Shown here one piece after another: positions 50,360-57,117 of a stretch of 57,117 nt of DNA. The stretch is from NCBI RefSeq assembly GCF_030382115.1, contig NZ_JAUDRJ010000003.1, positions 507,402-564,518 of the forward strand. The letters run 5' to 3'. The notes beneath the pieces were generated by a model. The model had not been told where the DNA came from. It searched no databases and worked only from the letters and a program-made list of their open reading frames with translations. Position 1 is the stretch's first letter, and every line of letters starts with the position of its first letter. Position numbers and translations under genes: made by a program. The stretch is from Nostoc sp. GT001 (GTDB lineage Bacteria > Cyanobacteriota > Cyanobacteriia > Cyanobacteriales > Nostocaceae).

Positions 50360-50749
50360 ATGGGTAGATGGACACCCTTAATTTTAATGGCTGGCGGTTT
50401 AGCCATTCTGCTTGGTACATTACTGGGCATCAACTTTCCAATGGGCGTACAAACTGCTAACGCTCCTAGTGACAAGAAATCAGAAGTCCTGCCAGCTAAT
50501 ATCAATGTTAATAGCAGTGCTGGCAGCAAGAATGAAGAAACTGCAACAGAAGGAAACGAAACAACTGAAACCAACGAAAATAGACGCGGTATTGTAGCCC
50601 CAAGACCTGATAACAGGAGTAATGTTGCCCAGAATTCTGGCGATGCCTCAACTGACAATACAACAGATAACAATACAGATTCTTCAGAAACAAGCACACC
50701 ATCTAGCGATCCAAATCAAGGCAACGAACCAATTCGCGCCTTGTGGTAA
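50360..50749 (+). CDS. Membrane-anchored low-complexity protein
   Basis: A 129-residue protein with one N-terminal hydrophobic segment (about 6-26, PLILMAGGLAILLGTLLG) and then a long Asn/Thr/Ser/Glu-rich tail with no fold visible. AAAAGGAGTTAAG upstream of ATG 50360 is a good ribosome site. It follows the ferredoxin gene by 17 bp, so the two are probably co-transcribed. It looks like a membrane-tethered disordered tail exposed outside the cytoplasm; the function is unknown. Confidence 0.6.
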   Translation: MGRWTPLILMAGGLAILLGTLLGINFPMGVQTANAPSDKKSEVLPANINVNSSAGSKNEETATEGNETTETNENRRGIVAPRPDNRSNVAQNSGDASTDNTTDNNTDSSETSTPSSDPNQGNEPIRALW

Positions 50750-50779
50750 CGATCAGATCCTTCTTCAGACCCGTCTTTA

Positions 50780-50884
50780 GTTACAAGTTATAAGTTATAA
50801 GTTATGAGTTATGAGTTATGAGTTATTAGTTATGTACTAATGATAAATGGCTAATGACAGATGACTAATGACTAATGACTAATG
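50780..50884. repeat. Two STRR arrays ending in the thiO-thiG start codon
   Basis: Array 1 (about 50783-50830) consists of AAGTTAT/GAGTTAT units. Array 2 (about 50835-50880) consists of AATGACT-type units. The last unit, AATGATT, contributes the ATG at 50882 of the thiO-thiG gene. Both heptamer families occur elsewhere in the window (34829-34890 and 49303-49335). Confidence 0.85.
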
Positions 50885-52969
50885 ATTAGTGAGACTGTGA
50901 TTATTGGTGGCGGCGTTATTGGTTTAGCGATCGCCATTGAACTAAAATTGCGCGGGACAAACGTCACCGTGCTTTGTCGTGACTTCCAGGCTGCCGCTAC
51001 CCACGCCGCCGCCGGGATGTTGGCACCAGATGCGGAAAACATTGCTAATGAAGCAATGCGTTCCTTGTGTTGGCGATCGCGTGCCTTATATCCCGACTGG
51101 ACGCGCAAATTAGAAGAACTGACCGGCTTAAATACTGGCTACCGTGCCTGTGGTATCCTTGCACCCGTCTTTGAAGAGGCAGGGGAGCATACTTCTCTAC
51201 GAGAGGCTGCGCCAACGACTACGCTCAGTAACCGGGGGGGCAGCACTTCTCTACGAGAGGCTTCGCCAACGGCTACGCTCAGTGACCAGGGAGCAGGGGA
51301 GCAGGGGGGCAGAGGGGAAAGTCTTTCCTCCTCATCTCCCTCTTCCCCCTCTTACTGGTTAAATAAAGAGGCAATTCATCAATATCAGCCAGGATTGGGA
51401 GCAGAGGTAGTTGGTGGCTGGTGGTATCCTGAAGACGCACAAGTTGATAATAAAGCTCTAGCTCATGTATTGCGGACGGCGGCTGAGTTTGTTGGTGTTG
51501 AACTCAAAGATGGTATTACGGTAGAAGGATTTTTACAGCAGCAAGGACAAGTGGTTGGGGTGCAAACCAATGCTGGAATAATTCGCGCCGCACACTATGT
51601 TTTAGCTTCAGGTGCTTGGTCAAATGAATTGTTACCGCTACCTGTGCTACCTAGAAAAGGACAAATGCTGAGTGTGCGGATACCAGAAGTTTCGCCGGAA
51701 TTGCCTTTGAAGCGGGTTTTGTTTGGGCAGGATATTTACATCGTACCAAGACGCGATCGCCTGGTTATTGGCGCAACCAGTGAAGACGTTGGCTTTATCC
51801 CCAACAACACCCCAGAAGGAATTCAAAAATTACTACAAGCTGCCATCCGCCTGTATCCCCAATTAAAGCATTATCCCATCCAGGAATTTTGGTGGGGATT
51901 TCGCCCAATCACCCCTGATGAATTACCCATTCTTGGCACTAGCCACTGTCAAAATTTAACCTTTGCTACGGGTCATTACCGCAATGGAATTCTACTTGCG
52001 CCCGTAACCGCCGCTTTGATTGCCGATTTAATCTTAGAACAAAAATCTGACCCCCTACTTGCTGATTTTCACTATTCGCGCTTCCAGTCCCAGTCATCTA
52101 CCTCCACCCCAATGCTGACTCACTCTGCCAATTTCTCTAACGGACATCACTCTGCTATATCCCCACTTCCCACTCAAGACTCCCCACTGATTATCGCTGG
52201 CAAAACCTTCCAATCCCGCTTGATGACGGGAACTGGTAAGTATCGCAGCATTGAGGAAATGCAGCAAAGCATCACCGCCAGCGATTGCCAAATTGTCACC
52301 GTAGCAGTCCGACGGGTACAAACCAAGGCTCCTGGACATGAAGGTTTAGCTGAAGCCTTGGATTGGACGAAAATCTGGATGTTACCCAATACAGCAGGTT
52401 GTCAAACTGCCGAAGAGGCGATTCGGGTGGCGCGTTTAGGGCGAGAAATGGCGAAATTGTTGGGGCAAGAAGATAATAACTTTATAAAGTTAGAAGTAAT
52501 ACCTGACCTTAAGTATTTACTCCCAGATCCAATTGGGACACTGCAAGCAGCAGAACAACTAGTTAAAGAAGGCTTTGCAGTATTGCCCTATATCAACGCC
52601 GATCCTATGTTAGCCAAGCGTTTAGAAGAAGTAGGCTGTGCTACAGTCATGCCTTTGGCATCACCCATTGGTTCTGGACAAGGACTGAAAACAACTGCCA
52701 ATATCCAAATTATCATCGAAAATGCAGGTGTGCCAGTGGTAGTAGATGCTGGTATTGGTTCGCCCTCAGAAGCCGCCCAGGCAATGGAATTGGGAGCAGA
52801 TGCTTTGTTGATTAATAGTGCGATCGCTCTTTCTCCAAAACCAGCAGCAATGGCTCGTGCCATGAATTTGGCAGCAGTTGTCGGTCGTCTAGCATACCTT
52901 GCTGGCAGAATGCCTATTAAAGATTACGCCAGTCCTAGTTCACCTCTAACTGGGACGATTACTAGTTAA
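50882..52969 (+). CDS. thiO/thiG: Bifunctional glycine oxidase / thiazole synthase ThiO-ThiG
   Basis: A 695-residue fusion that makes the thiazole half of thiamine. Residues 1-380 are the FAD-dependent glycine oxidase ThiO ([20 protein letters not shown] at the start, and [20 protein letters not shown] at the end), which supplies dehydroglycine. Residues 430-690 are thiazole synthase ThiG ([20 protein letters not shown]; the Schiff-base Lys in FIKLEVIPD; then [14 protein letters not shown]). The fusion is known in Nostoc relatives, at about 650 residues as I recall; the extra length is a repeat insertion at about residues 100-158. A low-complexity joiner (about 385-425) links the halves. The start codon lies inside a heptamer array. 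Confidence 0.93.
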   Translation: MISETVIIGGGVIGLAIAIELKLRGTNVTVLCRDFQAAATHAAAGMLAPDAENIANEAMRSLCWRSRALYPDWTRKLEELTGLNTGYRACGILAPVFEEAGEHTSLREAAPTTTLSNRGGSTSLREASPTATLSDQGAGEQGGRGESLSSSSPSSPSYWLNKEAIHQYQPGLGAEVVGGWWYPEDAQVDNKALAHVLRTAAEFVGVELKDGITVEGFLQQQGQVVGVQTNAGIIRAAHYVLASGAWSNELLPLPVLPRKGQMLSVRIPEVSPELPLKRVLFGQDIYIVPRRDRLVIGATSEDVGFIPNNTPEGIQKLLQAAIRLYPQLKHYPIQEFWWGFRPITPDELPILGTSHCQNLTFATGHYRNGILLAPVTAALIADLILEQKSDPLLADFHYSRFQSQSSTSTPMLTHSANFSNGHHSAISPLPTQDSPLIIAGKTFQSRLMTGTGKYRSIEEMQQSITASDCQIVTVAVRRVQTKAPGHEGLAEALDWTKIWMLPNTAGCQTAEEAIRVARLGREMAKLLGQEDNNFIKLEVIPDLKYLLPDPIGTLQAAEQLVKEGFAVLPYINADPMLAKRLEEVGCATVMPLASPIGSGQGLKTTANIQIIIENAGVPVVVDAGIGSPSEAAQAMELGADALLINSAIALSPKPAAMARAMNLAAVVGRLAYLAGRMPIKDYASPSSPLTGTITS
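51179..51355. repeat. Dispersed repeat inserted in frame within thiO
   Basis: Two tandem modules read CTTCTCTACGAGAGGCT and continue to GCTACGCTCAGT; the same modules occur in intergenic DNA at 52995-53110 and elsewhere. They are translated as [17 protein letters not shown] and [17 protein letters not shown], followed by a Gly/Ser-rich run. No stop codon or frameshift results. The flanking ThiO sequence ([11 protein letters not shown] before, [16 protein letters not shown] after) reads as normal family sequence. Confidence 0.85.
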
Positions 52970-52974
52970 AGAAT

Positions 52975-53160
52975 GAGGACAAGAGGAAGGGGAGCAGAGG
53001 GGTAGCACTTCTCTACGAGAGGCTTCGCCAACGGCTACGCTCAGTGACCAGGGAGCAGAGGAGTAGCACTTCTCTACAAGAGGCTGCGCCAACAGCTACG
53101 TTATGTTACCGAGGAGAAGTTGCAGTAAGTTTTTCCCCTGTGCCCCTCTGCCTCTTTTAA
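52975..53160. repeat. Dispersed repeat after thiO-thiG
   Basis: Two tandem copies of the CACTTCTCTACGAGAGGCT module (52998 and 53065) with GGGAGCAGAGG-type spacers, framed by GGGGAGCAGAGGGG on the left and CCCCTCTGCCTC on the right, which form an inverted pair. It is closely related to the insertion inside thiO and the element at 5826-6045. Confidence 0.8.
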
Positions 53161-53251
53161 ATCCAAAATGTAACGATTTATCTAGCAGTTTAAGACCAGA
53201 TTTAGCATTTATGTAACATTAAATTAACGATAAAGATAAAGGAATTTATTC

Positions 53252-53431
53252 ATGCCCTATACCAATGAAGAAGGCGGTCTTCTAAATAATTTTGCCCGGG
53301 AACCAAAGGTTTATCAAGCAGAACCTCCCACAGAAGGGCAAAAGCGAACTTACATCCTACTAGGAATTGCCGCTACAGCTTTGGTTGTCGGCTTGATTCT
53401 AGTCGCCTTCTTTGTTTCTAAGAGCAGTTGA
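53252..53431 (+). CDS. psb34: Psb34-like photosystem II assembly protein
   Basis: A 59-residue single-span protein. The N-terminal MPYTNEEGGLLNNFAREPKV and following YQAEPPTEGQKR match the ssl1498/Psb34 family ('light-harvesting-like'), and residues 34-54 form one membrane helix (ILLGIAATALVVGLILVAFF). Psb34 binds CP47-containing photosystem II intermediates and influences high-light-inducible protein binding during assembly and repair. AAAGGAA lies 8 nt before ATG 53252. The gene is single with its own terminator. Confidence 0.85.
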   Translation: MPYTNEEGGLLNNFAREPKVYQAEPPTEGQKRTYILLGIAATALVVGLILVAFFVSKSS

Positions 53432-53474
53432 TCGTAAAACATTTTAAGAAAACTTCATCTTTTTTATAGTTTTT

Positions 53475-53516
53475 CAGGTTCCGATTTTAAGAGGGAGCCT
53501 GCTTTTTTATTTTTTG
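53475..53516 (+). terminator. psb34 terminator
   Basis: CAGGTTCC (from 53475) pairs with GGAGCCTG (with one G-T pair) around a loop, followed by C and a long T-rich run (TTTTTTATTTTTT). It lies 44 bp after the psb34 stop. Confidence 0.75.
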
Positions 53517-53698
53517 TTAAAATTGAACTAGGAATGAAAGTATATAATTATACTTTATTGTTCTTACTATAATTGAAGGCTCAATATATCTTGAGCAGCA
53601 CAACATCTACTTATTAAAAATCATTTTTATTATGACTTTAGCCCACTTGAATGCACCCAAAAAGGTGATATGTACTGTGTTTTGGCTCTTTAGCCGCT

Positions 53699-55912
53699 AT
53701 GAGCGTGAATGATACTGCACACAACAATAATTCTACTTGGAATCGGCAAGTATACCACCGCCTGAAACTTGCCTTAAGTCTTGGCTTACGACGACAAATT
53801 CTTTTGGCAGTTTGTGATGATTTATACCTAAGAAATCAGGTGGCAGCCCGTTTGCATTCTACATTGGCTTATCCTGTTGGACAGGTGCTATATCAATCAT
53901 CAAATGCTCAGGAAAATAGCACTCCAGCTTATCCGCGATTAGTCACGTTGCGTTTGAATTTAAACGATCCCAATCCCATAATCCAGATTAATCAATGGTT
54001 GACTAATTACCCACCGCCAATAGTTGGGGCATCAAAAGATACTCCTGGAAGACCTTTTCCAGTACCAGCATTTCAGATTGTCGGCGTGGAGCATCTCACT
54101 AAGCAACCAGTGGCGACACAGCGGTTATTTTTGCACTATCTCCGCTTAAGCGAACAATATTTCTCTACACAAGAATCCAGCCGATTTCTAGAATCTAATT
54201 TGCTTTTGTGGATACCGCGTCCTTGGTTATCGGCTATCAAGCAATCAGCACCACAGTTTTGGCGTTGTCGTACTGGCGTATTTGTGTTTGCTGGAGAACC
54301 CACACCAGCAACTCAGAATTTGGCCTATCCAGAACGTTTTTCACGTTCTGGAAGCTTAGATTTAGGGAATATTGAGCAGTCAATTCTAGATGAATCAGCT
54401 AACCAAGCAGAACTCAGAACCGCAGCCACTGAATTCAAATTTGAGAATAATTCTGATTTCCCAGTAGAGGTACAAGGGAATCGCGTACACAAAACTGAGG
54501 AAGTTTCACCATCAACAGCAGATTTATTGAAGGCTACGCCACAACAACAGGAATCTACAAATCGGTCTGGTAGTGGGAGTAATAATCAATCGCTGTCATC
54601 TTTATCTTATATTAGCAGTGAGTTAACGGAGCTAGTAATAGCAACAATTAATACAAGTATTGCTAGAAATACAGAGGATTCCTTACAACCACAGCAGATT
54701 TTATTGGAGATTGAAGAATTACACGAAAATCTTGTTTCAGAGGAGATACTGGCAAAGGCTTATCATCGCTTGGGTACTTTATACCGTCTTCGCATTGAGC
54801 AAGGAGAGGCGACTTTAGAAAACCTGATGGTGGCAATTATTGCCTATCAGGAGGCAATTAGCTATGACGAAAGCTCACCGCAACTCCCAGATATCTTGAA
54901 TGATTTGGGTACACTCTACTGGATGCTATACCGCACACCACCCAATTCTGAGGAGGGACAAACTTATATAGAGCAGGCAATAGAATTTTATCAGTTGGCG
55001 TTAAAGATAATTTCGCCCCAGACACATTCGGAAACTTACGCTCGTGTGCAAAATAATTTGGGGACAGCCTATGGTGATTTAGCTCGTTTCTCTCACCCAT
55101 CGGAAAATTGGCAACAAGCAATTTTCGCTTACAGTGAAGCACTCAGCTACCGTACAGCGGATATGGATTCATTAAAGTATGCGGCTTGCCAAAATAATTT
55201 GGGTACTGCCTACTGGCATTTAGGGCAATACAACCAACCGATTGTGCATTTAAAGAAAGCGATCGCAGCTTACAATGAAGCACTTATACACTACAACCCT
55301 GAAGAGGAACCGCTGAAGTATGGGATGATTCAAAACAATATCGGTACTGCGTGTTGGAATCTGGCACAATACGAACAACCTGCCCAAAATCTCCAGCTAG
55401 CTATAGATGTTTATAGCGAAGCTCTCAAGTATCGCACTCCAGCTAATGTTCCCAGTGCTTGCGCCGCTACACAAAATAATCTGGGTACTGCTTACTGGCA
55501 TCTAGCAAACCTATCTGAGACTACTAAAGAGGCACGGCAAAAGTATCTGCAACTATGTATCAGCGCTTACGAAGAAGCTATAGCTTTGGCTAACTCACTT
55601 AGCGGTACTTCTTTAAGTTTTGATTTGCTTGCCTCTCACAATAACCTGGGATTAGCACATTATCAGCTAGTAATAGATAAGTCTTTTAATGGCGACAAAG
55701 CAACACGCTCTCAACACTTAGAAGTGGCATTAGATAACCATTTGCAAGCCTTAAACGGATTAAGTAAACAACTAGAGGCTTATCAAACAACCTTTGCTTA
55801 TGTGGTGAAAACTATTCGTGCTTTTCATAATGAGTTGGGGATACAAGGACAAAATCTGGCTTTATCTAAAGTTCCAAGCCAGTTGTTACCAGAGATTTTG
55901 TCAAAATTGTGA
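53699..55912 (+). CDS. TPR protein with degenerate NTPase-like N-terminus
   Basis: A 737-residue protein in two parts. Residues 20-215 resemble the NTPase-like domain seen before TPR arrays in cyanobacteria (LGLRRQILLAVCDDLYLRNQ; FQIVGVEHLTKQ; WRCRTGVFVFAGEP), but the P-loop position reads AVCDD instead of GxxGxGKT, so ATP binding is unlikely. A disordered Ser/Asn-rich linker (225-305) follows. Residues 330-700 hold about seven long-type TPRs; YARVQNNLGTAYGDLARF, YAACQNNLGTAYWHLGQY, YGMIQNNIGTACWNLAQY and CAATQNNLGTAYWHLANL are four successive copies. A protein-binding scaffold is the likely role. The start ATG 53699 fits the domain boundary. Confidence 0.82.
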   Translation: MSVNDTAHNNNSTWNRQVYHRLKLALSLGLRRQILLAVCDDLYLRNQVAARLHSTLAYPVGQVLYQSSNAQENSTPAYPRLVTLRLNLNDPNPIIQINQWLTNYPPPIVGASKDTPGRPFPVPAFQIVGVEHLTKQPVATQRLFLHYLRLSEQYFSTQESSRFLESNLLLWIPRPWLSAIKQSAPQFWRCRTGVFVFAGEPTPATQNLAYPERFSRSGSLDLGNIEQSILDESANQAELRTAATEFKFENNSDFPVEVQGNRVHKTEEVSPSTADLLKATPQQQESTNRSGSGSNNQSLSSLSYISSELTELVIATINTSIARNTEDSLQPQQILLEIEELHENLVSEEILAKAYHRLGTLYRLRIEQGEATLENLMVAIIAYQEAISYDESSPQLPDILNDLGTLYWMLYRTPPNSEEGQTYIEQAIEFYQLALKIISPQTHSETYARVQNNLGTAYGDLARFSHPSENWQQAIFAYSEALSYRTADMDSLKYAACQNNLGTAYWHLGQYNQPIVHLKKAIAAYNEALIHYNPEEEPLKYGMIQNNIGTACWNLAQYEQPAQNLQLAIDVYSEALKYRTPANVPSACAATQNNLGTAYWHLANLSETTKEARQKYLQLCISAYEEAIALANSLSGTSLSFDLLASHNNLGLAHYQLVIDKSFNGDKATRSQHLEVALDNHLQALNGLSKQLEAYQTTFAYVVKTIRAFHNELGIQGQNLALSKVPSQLLPEILSKL

Positions 55913-56019
55913 ATCCCATTCCTCCCCATAGTCTGGAGAATGTCAAAAAACTGTAACTTCATATCAGCTTGACAATTTATTGGTAAGTCAAGTAAGGTAA
56001 CGATGTTTACGATGGTCAC

Positions 56020-56098
56020 TGAGCGGCTGGTGAGCGGAGTCGAACCATGCCGTTCGTGTTGTGTCTCGTAGAGAAGTGCGGGCTACGCCTACGCAATT
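56020..56098. repeat. Dispersed repeat fragment
   Basis: Contains GGTCACTGAGCGGCTGGTGA, GCGGAGTCGAA and TCTCGTAGAGAAGTGCGGGC, words shared with the elements at 5826-6045 and 27471-27648. It lies in the 510-bp gap after the TPR gene and is non-coding. Confidence 0.65.
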
Positions 56099-56103
56099 AC
56101 TAG

Positions 56104-56207
56104 ACTTATTGCATAAATCCAAAAAAGAACCCCACTCCGCCTTTGACTTACGTCAAAGTCTCCACTCTTGCCGGAAGGTAGCGTGTTAGGGAAATTTTGC
56201 AATAGGT
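56104..56207. mobile_element. Small MITE-like element
   Basis: The ends are imperfect inverted repeats: ACTTATTGCATAAAT at 56104-56118 and, reversed, ACCTATTGCAAAATT at 56207-56193. A perfect palindrome TTTGACTTACGTCAAA lies in the middle. There is no ORF. TTACT occurs just outside both ends (ending 2 nt short of the left one), a possible target duplication. It resembles the ends of IS elements common in Nostoc, but I cannot name one. Confidence 0.5.
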
Positions 56208-56422
56208 TTACTGTTTTACTAATTACAAACTAGTGAAATATATTTTGACAGTCAATAATTTTAACTTCATAAATATAAATTATTCATTAAATTATTTTGA
56301 AATAAACATAAAGATTTTATAAAAAATACAAGAAGACATTGGCATATTTTCCGTAATTTTACTAAGGTAGACTGAATACTTACTTGAAATAAGCTCCAGA
56401 ATGAACGTTAAAACCTAGAATT

Positions 56423-57117
56423 ATGAAACTAAGTTTTGTTTTGGCTACTGCTATATCTAGTTTTTTTGTGAGTTCGACCACAGGATTTGGTTTCTCTGGT
56501 CAAGCACAAGCTCTAACTTTTTCTGGCATCTCTAGTGCGACATGGGGAAATCCTACTCCAGGAATCAGCGATACTAATCCCATATATACAGGTGTGGGAA
56601 GTAACACATTTACTTGGGGTCAAGCTGATTTGCCGCCAAAATTTCCAAATAAACTAACCTTTAATGGAACTTCATTTTCTGCGGACATTAACTCTGTATT
56701 CAAAATAGCTGATTTGACTTACTTCAATGGAAAGATACGCACTGATTCAGGCGTTGGATTTGTACCTTTAAATCTCAATGTATCTTTCAGCCCTCCTGTG
56801 GGAACCAGCCAAGTTTTTGACTTCAACTTGCGTTTAGTAAATACACTTAACGACCCAAAAGATCCTGAAAAGAGTGCAGACTTAGTATTTTTAGACACAA
56901 ATTTGAGTAATCGCAGTTTCAGCTTTGGAAGTAATAAATATACCCTTGAGTTAATCGGTTTTAATCCAGACCGTCGCCAGATAAGTATTAAGGCTCTCGA
57001 AGAAGCTACAACTACAACAGCTATTTATGCCAAAATCAAAACTATACCCGAACCTGCGTCAGTGTTGGGTCTATCCTTGCTAGGGATATACCTGATATCT
57101 CGTAAAAATTCTTGGAA
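56423..57117 (+). CDS. PEP-CTERM secreted protein, choice-of-anchor K type (partial)
   Basis: The first 231 residues of a secreted protein, cut by the window end. It begins with a signal peptide (MKLSFVLATAISSFFVSSTT, cleavage probably near AQA at 33-35). The mature part starts LTFSGISSATWGNPTPG and later has a beta-rich body typical of the 'choice-of-anchor K' group. Residues from about 209 form the PEP-CTERM sorting signal: IPEPASVLGLSLLGIYLIS followed by RKNSW, i.e. Pro-Glu-Pro, a membrane helix and a basic end, recognised by exosortase. It is probably displayed or released at the cell surface. Only a few residues should be missing. Confidence 0.88.
   Translation, partial: MKLSFVLATAISSFFVSSTTGFGFSGQAQALTFSGISSATWGNPTPGISDTNPIYTGVGSNTFTWGQADLPPKFPNKLTFNGTSFSADINSVFKIADLTYFNGKIRTDSGVGFVPLNLNVSFSPPVGTSQVFDFNLRLVNTLNDPKDPEKSADLVFLDTNLSNRSFSFGSNKYTLELIGFNPDRRQISIKALEEATTTTAIYAKIKTIPEPASVLGLSLLGIYLISRKNSW

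Overview
The window comes from a filamentous, almost certainly heterocyst-forming cyanobacterium of the Nostoc/Anabaena type. The evidence is the very frequent HIP1 octamer GCGATCGC, phycobilisome (apcF), CP12, Psb34, Ycf23 and BicA genes, a glutamine-synthetase inactivating factor beside glnA, a PatX-type peptide gene carrying RGSGR, and many tandem heptamer repeats (STRRs) and nested dispersed repeats typical of Nostoc intergenic DNA. No rRNA, tRNA, CRISPR array, prophage or intact insertion sequence was recognised.

Region 1 (1-10 kb): a PiT phosphate transporter, a frameshifted zinc dehydrogenase and an FAD protein, followed by a nitrogen-control block: patX with a TCCGGA (DIF+-type) promoter motif, a ferritin-like gene, gifA (IF7) and glnA tail to tail, then apcF divergent from glnA. 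Perfect NtcA boxes lie before both gifA and glnA but in different promoter positions. This fits NtcA activating glutamine synthetase and repressing its inhibitor, while patX represents the HetR/RGSGR pattern-formation circuit.

Region 2 (10-21.7 kb): an AT-rich gene remnant, a DUF29 gene coupled to tlyA, cp12, a dynamin-like GTPase gene, a FHA-PAS-GAF-GGDEF-EAL c-di-GMP protein, a histone-deacetylase-like amidohydrolase, an internally deleted histidine-kinase remnant, small genes, a TerB-like gene and murF.

Region 3 (21.8-29.3 kb): a co-oriented sodium/bicarbonate island on the minus strand. It holds a seven-gene Mrp antiporter operon (C-D-E-F-G-A'-B), a CPA2 Na+/H+ antiporter and bicA. BicA imports HCO3- with Na+; the antiporters can re-export the Na+.

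Region 4 (29.8-38.6 kb): mostly single genes (GNAT, fasciclin, PanE-like, GAF, Ycf23, DegT aminotransferase, UPF0014 permease) separated by repeats and gene scars, including two beheaded divergent genes, a WD40 tail and a well-preserved 137-bp MITE with perfect ends and a 10-bp target duplication. A compact sRNA candidate faces the 3' end of ftsH.

Region 5 (38.6-57.1 kb): ftsH, a class IV aminotransferase, small genes, an unrecognised AT-rich three-gene cassette (43.2-45.6 kb), ackA, an M48 peptidase, cimA, a 2Fe-2S ferredoxin, a thiO-thiG fusion with an in-frame repeat insertion, psb34, a large TPR protein and a PEP-CTERM protein cut by the window end.

The best leads for something undescribed are the three-gene cassette, the sRNA candidate before ftsH, and the way dispersed repeats have entered coding regions (thiO, cimA) and nested into each other. 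All function calls come from reading translated sequence by eye; no database search was run, and comparisons to other strains are from memory.
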